Assembly: GCF_001983175.1 (NCBI RefSeq)
Contig: NZ_MNPW01000008.1
Coordinates: 186,001 to 250,000 of the forward strand
DNA length: 64,000 nucleotides
From: Pseudomonas cedrina subsp. cedrina
GTDB taxonomy: Bacteria > Pseudomonadota > Gammaproteobacteria > Pseudomonadales > Pseudomonadaceae
Direction of reading: 5' to 3'
The position numbers were made by a program, and so were the translations under genes. The notes under the pieces were generated by a model. It saw only the letters and a program-made list of their open reading frames with translations, was not told the origin of the DNA and made no database searches. Below are positions 1 through 8,517 of the stretch, one piece after another (position 1 is the stretch's first letter; every line of letters begins with the position of its first letter).

Positions 1-88
1 TTTTTTGAAAGGCTATCCGCAGATGCTCTTCAGAAAGTTGTCGAAAATCACGGCTTATGAAAAGCTTGAGGCGTACCGTAACGATTAA
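1..88 (+). CDS. possible 3' end of an unidentified gene (partial)
   Basis: An open frame enters from the left edge and stops with TAA at 86-88, giving 28 residues that end in EKLEAYRND. The rest of the gene lies outside the window and I do not recognise the family. The frame is short enough to be open by chance, so this is only a possibility. The following 160 bases up to fpr are comparatively AT-rich and probably hold the fpr promoter. Confidence 0.3.
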   Translation, partial: FLKGYPQMLFRKLSKITAYEKLEAYRND

Positions 89-249
89 CTAACACCTATT
101 TATGCCTTTTCTAAAAGGACTAATAGCGAATTGATCGGCGGTGAAGTTATATAGCCATTACTGCTGTTTGCAAGATGCCATCACTCGCCGTAGGTGTTTC
201 CCCGCGCTACTTTGAGAGACACTAGGGCACCTGTTGAACGGAGGCCCCC

Positions 250-1026
250 ATGACGGCCAGTGCTGAGAAATTTACCCGCCAGACCTTGCTCGATGTGCAA
301 TCGCTGACCCCCAGCCTGTTTACCCTGCGCACCACCCGCGATCCTGGGTTTCGTTTCACGGCGGGCCAGTTCGTGCGCCTGGGGGTGACCAAGGCGGATG
401 GCAGCACCGTATGGCGCGCTTACTCGCTGGTGTCGTCGCCGTTTGACGAGCACTTGGATTTCTTCTCCATCGTCGTCCCGAACGGTGAGTTCACCAGTGA
501 GCTGAGCCGTCTGCGGGTAGGCGACACGCTGCTGGTGGAACGTCAGGCAACCGGCTTTCTGACCTTGAGTCGTTTCGTCGATGGTCGCGATTTGTGGATG
601 CTGGGCACCGGCACCGGCATTGCGCCGTTCCTATCGATTTTGCAGGATTTTGAAGTCTGGGAAAAATTCGAGCGCATCATCCTGGTGTACAGCGCACGCG
701 AAGCCAGGGAGCTGGCGTATCAGGCGCTGATCAAGGAACTGGGTGAGCGCGAGTACCTGGCCGAATACGCGCACAAACTCACCTACGTTCCCATCGTCAC
801 CCGTGAACAACATCCAGGCGCGCTGAATGGGCGCATCACCACCCTGATCGAAAATGGCGAACTGGAAAGGGCGGCCGGCGTGGAGTTGACCCCGGAGCAT
901 TCCCGCGTACTGATTTGCGGCAACCCGCAGATGGTCGATGACACGCGGCAGTTGCTCAAGCAACGAAATATGAACCTGAGCTTGAGCCGCCGTCCGGGCC
1001 AGGTGGCGGTCGAAAACTACTGGTAA
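250..1026 (+). CDS. fpr: ferredoxin--NADP(+) reductase, 258 aa
   Basis: Flavoenzyme that moves electrons between NADPH and ferredoxin or flavodoxin in the cytoplasm; in pseudomonads it belongs to the oxidative-stress and iron-sulfur repair response. The N-terminal FAD domain carries RAYSLVSSP (about residues 56-64). The NADP-binding domain carries GTGTGIAPF (about 119-127). The protein ends in ENYW, as bacterial Fpr proteins end in an aromatic pair. Length fits the short bacterial subclass. The ATG follows a GGAGG at 239-243. In other pseudomonads a LysR-type gene (finR) often lies upstream; it is not in the window. Confidence 0.95.
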   Translation: MTASAEKFTRQTLLDVQSLTPSLFTLRTTRDPGFRFTAGQFVRLGVTKADGSTVWRAYSLVSSPFDEHLDFFSIVVPNGEFTSELSRLRVGDTLLVERQATGFLTLSRFVDGRDLWMLGTGTGIAPFLSILQDFEVWEKFERIILVYSAREARELAYQALIKELGEREYLAEYAHKLTYVPIVTREQHPGALNGRITTLIENGELERAAGVELTPEHSRVLICGNPQMVDDTRQLLKQRNMNLSLSRRPGQVAVENYW

Positions 1027-1033
1027 TAAATTT

Positions 1034-1145
1034 GTAGGAGCGAGGGGGACGCCTAGTCCTTGCTCGCGAAAAACGTCCGCGACAACGTGGTTTTCCTGAA
1101 CGAACGCGGCGCCTATGAGTTCTTCGCGAGCAAGCTCGCTCCTAC
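1034..1145. repeat. REP doublet (inverted pair)
   Basis: Two inverted arms, GTAGGAGCGAGGGGG... at the left and TTCGCGAGCAAGCTCGCTCC at 1123-1142, enclose about 65 bases. This is the P. fluorescens intergenic REP type. The right arm runs into the 3' end of mscL and supplies its stop codon. Confidence 0.85.
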
Positions 1146-1558
1146 AGCGGTTTGTCGTTCTGGGCCTTGAGCAGATCGCGGATCTCGCCCAGCAACACTT
1201 CTTCCTTGGTTGGCACCGGTGGCAGCTTTGGCGCAACGGCCTCTTCGCGCTTCAGACGGTTGATGACTTTTACGCCCATGAAGATCGCGAACGCGACGAT
1301 CAGGAAGTCCACCACGCTCTGGATGAATTTACCGTAGGCCAGGATCACCGCGGGTGCGTCGCCTTGTGCCGCCTTGAGTGTCACGGCCAGGTCACCGAAG
1401 TCCACACCGCCGATCAACAGACCGAGTGGGGGCATCACTACGTCGCCTACAAAGGATGAAACAATTTTACCGAAGGCGGCGCCGATGATGATACCGACGG
1501 CCATGTCGACCACATTACCTTTGACCGCGAAGGCCTTGAACTCACTGATCACGCCCAT
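1142..1558 (-). CDS. mscL: large-conductance mechanosensitive channel MscL, 138 aa
   Basis: Inner-membrane homopentameric channel that opens under membrane tension and protects the cell from osmotic downshock. The N-terminus MGVISEFKAFAVKGNVVDMA followed by a glycine/alanine-rich TM1 (VGIIIGAAFGKIVSSFVGD) is diagnostic. TM2 lies at about residues 80-100, followed by a charged C-terminal helix. Length equals the usual 136-138 aa. The gene converges on fpr, with only a REP doublet between them. The TAG stop (1142-1144) falls inside the outer arm of that REP. Confidence 0.97.
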   Translation of the reverse strand: MGVISEFKAFAVKGNVVDMAVGIIIGAAFGKIVSSFVGDVVMPPLGLLIGGVDFGDLAVTLKAAQGDAPAVILAYGKFIQSVVDFLIVAFAIFMGVKVINRLKREEAVAPKLPPVPTKEEVLLGEIRDLLKAQNDKPL

Positions 1559-1845
1559 AGGTTATTCCTTGTTACAGATGAGAAGGGTGGAGCTAAGTGT
1601 AAGTCAGTCATGGCGGGCTTGCCTGACACAACCGTTAACACTGTTAGTTTTAATCGACACATTAAATCGCAAATAGTTTGCAAAGTGCCACCAATCGCGC
1701 GCGGAATACGCGCCAAATCAGGGGTTTACCAGATTATTTTATTAATCGGGGTGGTACGGCTTTTCTATTTATCTTCTGACTCGCGGGTCACTAGCCTCTG
1801 GCAAGCACAACTGAATGTGCATTAAAAAAACCAGAGGAAACCTCG

Positions 1846-3387
1846 ATGAAAAATCCAAAGAGCCGCGGGCCTGTTGCAGCGCGATCCGTGCTGGTACTGG
1901 TGACCGCCAGCCTGCTTTCCCTTTCTGTGCAAGCCGCCAACCTGACGCGCGATAACGGCGCCGCCGTGGGCGACAACCAGAACTCGCAAACCGCCGGCCC
2001 CAACGGCCCGGTATTGCTGCAGGACGTGCAACTGATCCAGAAGTTGCAACGCTTTGACCGCGAACGCATCCCTGAGCGCGTGGTACACGCCCGTGGCACC
2101 GGGGCCCACGGCACCTTCACGGTCACCGACGGCCTCAGCGACCTGACCAAGGCAAAAGTGTTCGCAGCCGGCGAAGCCACGCCGGTGTTCGTGCGCTTTT
2201 CCGCCGTGGTCCACGGCAACCATTCCCCGGAAACCCTGCGTGACCCGCGCGGGTTCGCCACCAAGTTCTACACCGCTGACGGTAACTGGGACCTGGTCGG
2301 CAACAACTTCCCGACGTTCTTTATCCGTGATGCCATCAAGTTCCCGGACATGGTCCACGCGTTCAAGCCAGATCCGCGTACCAACCTGGACGACGATTCC
2401 CGTCGCTTCGACTTCTTCTCTCACGTGCCCGAATCCACTCGCACCCTGACCGAGCTGTACTCCGACTCGGGCACCCCGGCCAGCTACCGCGAAATGGACG
2501 GCAACGGTGTGCACGCCTACAAGCTGATCAACGCCAAGGGTGAAGTGCACTACGTCAAATTCCACTGGAAGAGTCTGCAAGGCATCAAGAACCTGGATCC
2601 CAAGCAGGTCACCGAAGTGCAGGGTCGTGACTACAGCCACATGACCAACGACCTGGTCACCCATATCAACAAGGGCGACTTCCCCAAGTGGGACCTGTAT
2701 GTGCAGGTGCTCAAGCCGGAGGACCTGGCCAAGTTCGACTTCGACCCGCTGGACGCCACCAAGATCTGGCCGGGTGTGCCCGAGCGTAAAGTCGGACAAA
2801 TGGTGCTGAACCGCAACCCGGCCAACGTCTTCCAGGAGACCGAGCAAGTGGCCATGGCCCCGGCCAACCTGGTGCCGGGTATCGAGCCGTCGGAGGACCG
2901 CCTGCTGCAAGGCCGAGTGTTCTCTTACGCCGACACCCAGATGTACCGTCTGGGCGCCAATGCCCTGCAGCTGCCGATCAACGCGCCACGGCTGACGGTC
3001 AACAACGGTAACCAGGACGGCGCGCTCAACATGGGTAAAACCACGAGCGGCGTGAACTACCAGCCAAGCCGCCTGGAACCTCGCGAAGAACCGCAGACCG
3101 CGCGTTATAGCCAGTCGGCCCTGTCGGGCAGCACCCAGCAGGCGAAGATCCAGCGTGAGCAGAACTTCAAGCAGGCTGGGGATTTGTATCGCTCCTACAG
3201 TAAGAAAGAGCGTCAGGACTTGATCGAAAACTTCGGCGGCTCCTTGGCGACCACCGACGACGCGAGCAAGCACATCATCCTGTCGTTCCTCTACAAGGCC
3301 GACCCGGAGTACGGCACCGGCGTGGCCAAGGTTGCCAAGGGCGACCTGGCTCGCGTGAAAGCGCTGGCGGACAAACTGACTGACTGA
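1846..3387 (+). CDS. katB: periplasmic monofunctional heme catalase KatB-type, 513 aa
   Basis: Breaks down hydrogen peroxide. Residues 1-28 form a signal peptide (arginines followed by LVLVTASLLSLSVQA), so the mature enzyme is probably periplasmic. The catalytic His lies in VVHARGTGAHG (about 80-90), the catalytic Asn in VGNNFPTFFIRD, and the proximal heme Tyr in RVFSYADTQMYRLG (about 363). Length matches the small-subunit KatB clade. The RBS GAGGAAAC precedes the ATG. The AT-rich 290-bp upstream region fits an inducible promoter, but I could not define an OxyR site. The ankyrin gene that follows at 56 bp is the usual katB partner and probably shares the transcript. Confidence 0.93.
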   Translation: MKNPKSRGPVAARSVLVLVTASLLSLSVQAANLTRDNGAAVGDNQNSQTAGPNGPVLLQDVQLIQKLQRFDRERIPERVVHARGTGAHGTFTVTDGLSDLTKAKVFAAGEATPVFVRFSAVVHGNHSPETLRDPRGFATKFYTADGNWDLVGNNFPTFFIRDAIKFPDMVHAFKPDPRTNLDDDSRRFDFFSHVPESTRTLTELYSDSGTPASYREMDGNGVHAYKLINAKGEVHYVKFHWKSLQGIKNLDPKQVTEVQGRDYSHMTNDLVTHINKGDFPKWDLYVQVLKPEDLAKFDFDPLDATKIWPGVPERKVGQMVLNRNPANVFQETEQVAMAPANLVPGIEPSEDRLLQGRVFSYADTQMYRLGANALQLPINAPRLTVNNGNQDGALNMGKTTSGVNYQPSRLEPREEPQTARYSQSALSGSTQQAKIQREQNFKQAGDLYRSYSKKERQDLIENFGGSLATTDDASKHIILSFLYKADPEYGTGVAKVAKGDLARVKALADKLTD

Positions 3388-3442
3388 CTCGTTGGTTCCG
3401 GTCGGCGCCCGCAAGGGCGTCGACCCCTGGCAGGAGAAACCC

Positions 3443-3982
3443 ATGCGTATTTCTATCGGTTTACTGATGACGATGCTGGCCTTTGTCGCCCATGCCGAGT
3501 CTCCCGACCCGGTCGCGCTCAAGGCTCAGCTTCAAGGTTATTATTTCGACGCCGCCCGCCGTGGCGATGTCGACATGCTCAACACCTTTATCGAGTCCGG
3601 CTACAGCCTCAACAGCCAGGACGACAAGGGCTACACGGCGCTGATTCTCGCCGCCTATCACGGCCAGGGCCCGTTTGTGGAGCGTTTGCTCAGTGCTGGC
3701 GCCGACGCCTGCGTGCAGGACAAACGCGGCAATACCGCGCTGATGGGGGCGATTTTCAAGGGCGAGTTGAAAATCGCCCAGCGCCTGCTGGCCACCGACT
3801 GCAACCCCGACCAACGTAACGGCGCCGGGCAGACCGCCGCCATGTACGCCGGGCTGTTCAAGCGTGTCGAGCTGCTGGACGAACTCAAAGCCAAGGGCGC
3901 CGACCTCAACGCCGAGGACCCGGTCGGCAACAGTGCTTCACGATTGGCCAGCGGTGAAATCCGGACCCCGGCGCCGCGCTGA
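3443..3982 (+). CDS. secreted ankyrin-repeat protein (AnkB-like), 179 aa
   Basis: Periplasmic ankyrin-repeat protein. The signal peptide MRISIGLLMTMLAFVAHA is followed by at least four ankyrin repeats, seen as DDKGYTALILAAYHGQ, DKRGNTALMGAIFKG and NGAGQTAAMYAGLFK. The start used is the ATG at 3443 because it has an AGGAG at 3432-3436 and opens directly into the signal peptide; the frame is open further upstream without a comparable site. In P. aeruginosa the equivalent gene ankB lies beside katB and is needed for full KatB activity (established knowledge). The same arrangement here suggests the same role, possibly assembly or protection of the catalase. Confidence 0.85.
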   Translation: MRISIGLLMTMLAFVAHAESPDPVALKAQLQGYYFDAARRGDVDMLNTFIESGYSLNSQDDKGYTALILAAYHGQGPFVERLLSAGADACVQDKRGNTALMGAIFKGELKIAQRLLATDCNPDQRNGAGQTAAMYAGLFKRVELLDELKAKGADLNAEDPVGNSASRLASGEIRTPAPR

Positions 3983-4017
3983 GCTATCATCGCGGTTTTT
4001 CGGTTGGAGGTTCTCAA

Positions 4018-5385
4018 ATGGCCAAGGCCAAGCGCATGTACGGCTGCACGGAGTGCGGCGCGACCTTTCCCAAGTGGGCCGGCCAATGCACCGAGTGCGG
4101 AGCCTGGAACACCCTGACCGAGACCATGATCGAAAGCGGCGGCGCGGCGGCGCCGACCGGTCGAGCCGGCTGGACCGGGCAACAGGCGCAGATCAAGACC
4201 CTGGCCGAAGTCAGCGTCGAAGAGATCCCGCGCTTTTCCACCGCGTCCGGCGAGCTGGACCGCGTCCTCGGCGGCGGCCTGGTGGACGGTTCGGTGGTGC
4301 TGATCGGCGGCGACCCCGGTATCGGCAAGTCGACGATCCTGCTGCAAACCCTGTGCAGCATCGCCAGCCGCATGCCGGCGCTGTACGTCACCGGCGAAGA
4401 ATCCCAGCAACAAGTGGCCATGCGCGCGCGCCGCCTGGGCTTGCCCCAGGACCAACTGCGGGTGATGACCGAAACCTGCATCGAAAGCATCATCGCCACC
4501 GCGCGCATCGAAAAACCCAAGGTGATGGTGATCGACTCGATCCAGACCATCTTCACCGAGCAACTGCAATCGGCGCCGGGCGGCGTGTCCCAGGTGCGCG
4601 AAAGCGCGGCTCTGCTGGTGCGTTATGCCAAGCAGAGCGGCACGGCGATCTTCCTGGTCGGCCACGTGACCAAAGAGGGCGCGCTGGCCGGGCCACGGGT
4701 GCTGGAGCATATGGTTGACACCGTGTTGTATTTCGAAGGCGAGTCCGACGGTCGTCTGCGTTTACTGCGGGCGGTGAAGAACCGCTTCGGTGCGGTGAAC
4801 GAGTTGGGCGTATTCGCCATGACTGACCGGGGGCTGAAAGAAGTCTCCAACCCCTCGGCGATCTTTCTGACCCGTGCCCAGGAAGAAGTCCCGGGCAGCG
4901 TGGTGATGGCAACGTGGGAAGGCACCCGGCCTATGCTGGTTGAAGTGCAGGCATTGGTGGATGACAGCCATTTGGCCAATCCACGGCGCGTCACCTTGGG
5001 GCTGGATCAGAACCGTCTGGCGATGCTGCTGGCGGTATTGCACCGTCACGGCGGCATTCCAACCCACGACCAGGACGTGTTCTTGAACGTGGTCGGCGGG
5101 GTCAAGGTGCTGGAGACAGCGTCCGATCTGGCGTTGATGGCGGCGGTGATGTCGAGCCTGCGCAACAAACCGTTGCCCCACGACCTGCTGGTGTTTGGCG
5201 AAGTCGGCCTGTCCGGCGAAGTCCGCCCGGTGCCCAGCGGCCAGGAACGCCTCAAGGAAGCCGCCAAGCACGGCTTCAAACGCGCGATTGTGCCCAAGGG
5301 CAACGCGCCGAAGGAAATGCCTGCGGGGTTGCAAGTGATAGGTGTGACACGTCTCGAACAGGCGTTGGATGCTTTGTTCGAATAA
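4018..5385 (+). CDS. radA: DNA repair protein RadA, 455 aa
   Basis: RecA-like ATPase that promotes branch migration of recombination intermediates. A C4 zinc finger (CTECGATFPKWAGQCTEC, about residues 10-27) is followed by Walker A GDPGIGKST (about 99-107), the RadA-specific KNRFG motif (about 258-262), and a Lon-like C-terminal domain containing GEVGLSGEVRPV. Full length for the family. It starts 36 bp after the ankyrin gene with GGAGG as RBS. Confidence 0.97.
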   Translation: MAKAKRMYGCTECGATFPKWAGQCTECGAWNTLTETMIESGGAAAPTGRAGWTGQQAQIKTLAEVSVEEIPRFSTASGELDRVLGGGLVDGSVVLIGGDPGIGKSTILLQTLCSIASRMPALYVTGEESQQQVAMRARRLGLPQDQLRVMTETCIESIIATARIEKPKVMVIDSIQTIFTEQLQSAPGGVSQVRESAALLVRYAKQSGTAIFLVGHVTKEGALAGPRVLEHMVDTVLYFEGESDGRLRLLRAVKNRFGAVNELGVFAMTDRGLKEVSNPSAIFLTRAQEEVPGSVVMATWEGTRPMLVEVQALVDDSHLANPRRVTLGLDQNRLAMLLAVLHRHGGIPTHDQDVFLNVVGGVKVLETASDLALMAAVMSSLRNKPLPHDLLVFGEVGLSGEVRPVPSGQERLKEAAKHGFKRAIVPKGNAPKEMPAGLQVIGVTRLEQALDALFE

Positions 5386-5408
5386 TTCAGTAACACCGCG
5401 ACCCCCAT

Positions 5409-5495
5409 GTGGGAGCGGGCTTGCTCGCGAAGGCGGGGTGTCAGTCGATAAATTCATCGCTGACACACCGCTTTCGCGAGCAAGCCCGCTCCCAC
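5409..5495. repeat. REP doublet
   Basis: GTGGGAGCGGGCTTGCTCGC at 5409-5428 has a perfect inverted partner ending at 5495. The inner segments TGTCAGTCGAT and ATCGCTGACA extend the symmetry. It lies between the convergent genes radA and the PilZ gene and may act as a bidirectional transcript end. Confidence 0.92.
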
Positions 5496-5514
5496 ATTTG
5501 AATTGTGTTGGCTG

Positions 5515-5883
5515 TTATAGCTGCAGCAAGGTGCCCAACTCTCGCTCCAGTTCTTCCTGATCACCCAGGTTCAACTCGATCAGCCGCCGCAGATGGCTGA
5601 TCGAGTCCAGGTCGATTTCCTTGCACACAAAGCCTAACTGGCCGTGGTCATCGTGGGTCAGCTTGACCTGCATCTTTATATGGGCCTTCGGATCCAGGCG
5701 AATGTCGACGTCGAACGGCAGCGCCTTATTGCCTTTCCAAGTGTCGGGCCGCTTTATCGCCAGGCCCTTGAGCGACAAATCCAGCAATTCCACCGGCCAG
5801 TCGTGGCCGTTTTGCCGCAGTTCGGTGGTTGCATCAATCGCGATCCGGCGGAAACAGCGGCGGTCAGACGGTGGCTCGGTCAT
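5515..5883 (-). CDS. PilZ-domain protein, 122 aa
   Basis: Small single-domain protein of the PilZ type, which binds cyclic di-GMP. The N-terminal RRCFRRIAIDATTEL carries the RxxxR half of the binding site (about residues 8-13). LLDLSLKGLAIK (about 34-45) is the D/NxSxxG half. The rest is beta-strand-rich, ending in an acidic helix. No signal peptide or extra domain is present, so it is probably a free cytoplasmic effector. Its partner cannot be told from the neighbours. The PAS-GGDEF-EAL gene at 11,147 shows that the second messenger is handled nearby. Confidence 0.85.
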   Translation of the reverse strand: MTEPPSDRRCFRRIAIDATTELRQNGHDWPVELLDLSLKGLAIKRPDTWKGNKALPFDVDIRLDPKAHIKMQVKLTHDDHGQLGFVCKEIDLDSISHLRRLIELNLGDQEELERELGTLLQL

Positions 5884-6057
5884 GGTTAAACCCTCTGTGG
5901 ATAGAAGGAGTGTAGCCCTGCGCCATCATTGGCCCGGTTTTTCTGCTTTTTTTGCCTTGGCAAGGCTCTAGACCAACGTAGGGGGGTGGCCTTTAAGGCC
6001 AGTAGCGCTAAACTCCGGTTGGCTGTCCTTTCTGTCCACCCTGGCTGGAATATAAAA

Positions 6058-8124
6058 ATGAAAAATAATAATAGCCTGCTACGCCACTTACCCTGGCTGG
6101 TGCTGGCAATCGTAGGAGCGTGCGCCCTGGGCGTAGTGGCCTTGCGCCGCGGCGAGGCGATCAACGCCTTGTGGATTGTGGTTGCCGCGGTGGCCATCTA
6201 TCTGGTTGCTTACCGTTACTACAGTCTGTTCATCGCTAACAATGTGATGCAACTCGACCCACGGCGGGCCACCCCCGCAGTGCTCAACAACGATGGTCTG
6301 GACTATGTGCCGACCAACAAACACATCCTGTTCGGTCACCACTTTGCGGCGATTGCCGGTGCAGGCCCGCTGGTCGGCCCGGTGCTGGCGGCGCAAATGG
6401 GTTATCTGCCTGGCACGCTGTGGCTGATTGCCGGCGTGGTGCTGGCCGGTGCGGTGCAGGACTTCATGATCCTGTTCCTGTCCACGCGTCGTAACGGCCG
6501 TTCCCTGGGGGACATGGTTCGCGAAGAGATGGGCCGCATTCCCGGAACCATCGCGCTGTTCGGCTGCTTCCTGATCATGATCATCATCCTTGCGGTGCTG
6601 GCGCTGATCGTGGTCAAGGCCCTGGCCGAGAGCCCGTGGGGCATCTTCACGGTGATGGCGACCATCCCGATCGCGATGTTCATGGGCATCTACATGCGCT
6701 ACATCCGCCCGGGCCGCATCGGTGAAATCTCGATCATCGGCGTGCTGTTGCTGCTGGGTTCGATCTGGCTGGGCGGGCAAATTGCCGCTGACCCGGTGTG
6801 GGCCAAGGCCTTCACCTTTACCGGTATCCAGATCACCTGGATGCTCATCGGCTACGGTTTCGTCGCTGCGGTATTGCCGGTTTGGCTGATCCTGGCGCCA
6901 CGGGACTACCTGTCGACCTTCCTGAAAATCGGCACCATCATCGCCCTGGCGATCGGCATCCTGGTCACCATGCCAGACCTGAAAATGCCGGCACTGACCC
7001 AGTTCATCGACGGCACCGGCCCGGTGTGGAAGGGCGGCCTGTTCCCGTTCCTGTTCATCACCATTGCTTGTGGCGCGGTCTCGGGTTTCCACGCGTTGAT
7101 CTCCTCGGGCACTACGCCCAAGTTGCTGGCCAGTGAGAGCCATGCCCGTTATATCGGCTATGGCGGCATGTTGATGGAGTCGTTCGTGGCCATCATGGCG
7201 ATGGTTGCCGCCTCGGTGATCGAGCCTGGCGTGTACTTCGCCATGAACAGCCCGGCTGCCATTGTCGGCACCGATGTGGTCACCGTGGCACAGACCGTCA
7301 GCAGCTGGGGCTTTGCGATTACGCCTGAGGCGCTGTCGGCCGTGGCCCATGACATCGGTGAAACCACCATCCTGGCGCGTGCCGGTGGTGCGCCGACGCT
7401 GGCAGTGGGTATCGCGCAGATCCTGCACAGTGTGCTGCCGGGTGAAAATACCATGGCGTTCTGGTACCACTTTGCGATCCTGTTCGAAGCGCTGTTCATT
7501 CTGACGGCCGTCGACGCCGGTACCCGTGCCGGTCGTTTCATGCTGCAGGACTTGCTCGGCTCCTTCGTTCCGGCGCTCAAACGCACCGAGTCCTGGACCG
7601 CCAACCTGATCGCGACCGCCGGTTGTGTGGCCATGTGGGGTTACCTGCTGTACCAGGGCGTGATCGATCCACTGGGCGGCATCAACACCTTGTGGCCGCT
7701 GTTCGGTATCTCCAACCAGATGCTGGCGGGTATCGCGCTGATGCTGGCCACCGTTGTGCTGATCAAGATGAAGCGTCAACGCTACATCTGGGTGACCCTG
7801 CTGCCGGCGGTCTGGCTGCTGATCTGCACCACCACGGCGGGCTTTATCAAGCTGTTCGACGCTAACCCGGCAATCGGCTTCCTGTCGCTGGCCAAGAAAT
7901 ACAGCGATGCCCTTGCCAACGGCCAGATCCTCGCCCCGGCCAAGAACATCGACCAGATGCAGCACGTGATCTGGAACGCCTACACCAACGCAACGCTGAC
8001 GGCGCTGTTCCTGTTCGTGGTATTCAGCATCCTGTTCTTTGCGCTCAAGGTCGGCGTAGCCGCCTGGGGCAACAAGGAACGTACGGATAAAGAAGCCCCG
8101 TTCCAGGCCGTACCGGACGCGTGA
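6058..8124 (+). CDS. cstA: CstA/BtsT-family pyruvate transporter (carbon starvation protein A), 688 aa
   Basis: Multi-pass inner-membrane carrier; characterised relatives (E. coli BtsT and CstA) take up pyruvate with protons and some peptides. The start is the ATG at 6058, directly before MKNNNSLLRHLPWLVLAIVG, the first TM segment; the upstream in-frame extension lacks family features. The family block HHFAAIAGAGPLVGPVLAAQ lies at about residues 100-119, and roughly sixteen hydrophobic segments follow. The next two genes (YjiX type and YjiA type) repeat the btsT-yjiX-yjiA order of E. coli. Confidence 0.93.
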   Translation: MKNNNSLLRHLPWLVLAIVGACALGVVALRRGEAINALWIVVAAVAIYLVAYRYYSLFIANNVMQLDPRRATPAVLNNDGLDYVPTNKHILFGHHFAAIAGAGPLVGPVLAAQMGYLPGTLWLIAGVVLAGAVQDFMILFLSTRRNGRSLGDMVREEMGRIPGTIALFGCFLIMIIILAVLALIVVKALAESPWGIFTVMATIPIAMFMGIYMRYIRPGRIGEISIIGVLLLLGSIWLGGQIAADPVWAKAFTFTGIQITWMLIGYGFVAAVLPVWLILAPRDYLSTFLKIGTIIALAIGILVTMPDLKMPALTQFIDGTGPVWKGGLFPFLFITIACGAVSGFHALISSGTTPKLLASESHARYIGYGGMLMESFVAIMAMVAASVIEPGVYFAMNSPAAIVGTDVVTVAQTVSSWGFAITPEALSAVAHDIGETTILARAGGAPTLAVGIAQILHSVLPGENTMAFWYHFAILFEALFILTAVDAGTRAGRFMLQDLLGSFVPALKRTESWTANLIATAGCVAMWGYLLYQGVIDPLGGINTLWPLFGISNQMLAGIALMLATVVLIKMKRQRYIWVTLLPAVWLLICTTTAGFIKLFDANPAIGFLSLAKKYSDALANGQILAPAKNIDQMQHVIWNAYTNATLTALFLFVVFSILFFALKVGVAAWGNKERTDKEAPFQAVPDA

Positions 8125-8139
8125 TCGAGGATTGCAACC

Positions 8140-8337
8140 ATGTTCAATGACATCAATCGCCTCGGTAAATACCTCGGTCAGGCCGCGCGCCTGATGGTCG
8201 GCATGCCCGACTACGATACGTACGTCGAGCATATGCAAACCAAGCACCCGGACAAACCGATGATGGACTACAAGGCGTTCTTCCGCGAACGCCAGGAGGC
8301 CCGTTACGGCGGCAAGGGTGGACCCAAGTGCTGCTGA
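8140..8337 (+). CDS. YbdD/YjiX-family small protein, 65 aa
   Basis: Short cytoplasmic protein almost always found directly after cstA/btsT genes. It starts 15 bp after cstA with GAGG as RBS. Diagnostic parts are the N-terminal helix (GKYLGQAARLMVGMPDYDTY), the HMQTKHPDKP segment and the C-terminal cluster GGKGGPKCC. Genetic work in other bacteria links this family to pyruvate transport by CstA; the mechanism is not settled. Confidence 0.92.
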   Translation: MFNDINRLGKYLGQAARLMVGMPDYDTYVEHMQTKHPDKPMMDYKAFFRERQEARYGGKGGPKCC

Positions 8338-8367
8338 CCCGTTAATCCGGGCTGGCAGTGATCCCCT

Positions 8368-8486
8368 GTGGGAGCCGGTTTGTGTGGGAGCTGGCTTGCC
8401 TGCGATAGCATCACCTCGGTATCTCTGATACACCGAGGTGTCTGCATCGCAGGCAAGCCAGCTCCCACATAAGCCCGCTCCCACAT
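8368..8486. repeat. compound REP cluster (nested arms)
   Basis: An outer GTGGGAGCCGG... arm and an inner GTGGGAGCTGGCTTGCCTGC arm on the left are mirrored on the right by GCAGGCAAGCCAGCTCCCAC and a second GCCCGCTCCCAC ending at 8486. An inner palindrome (CACCTCGGTATC / GATACACCGAGGTG) makes this a long nested hairpin. It separates the YjiX gene from the GTPase gene. Confidence 0.85.
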
Positions 8487-8517
8487 TTGTTTTTTGTGTT
8501 CCTTCAAGGAGAATATT

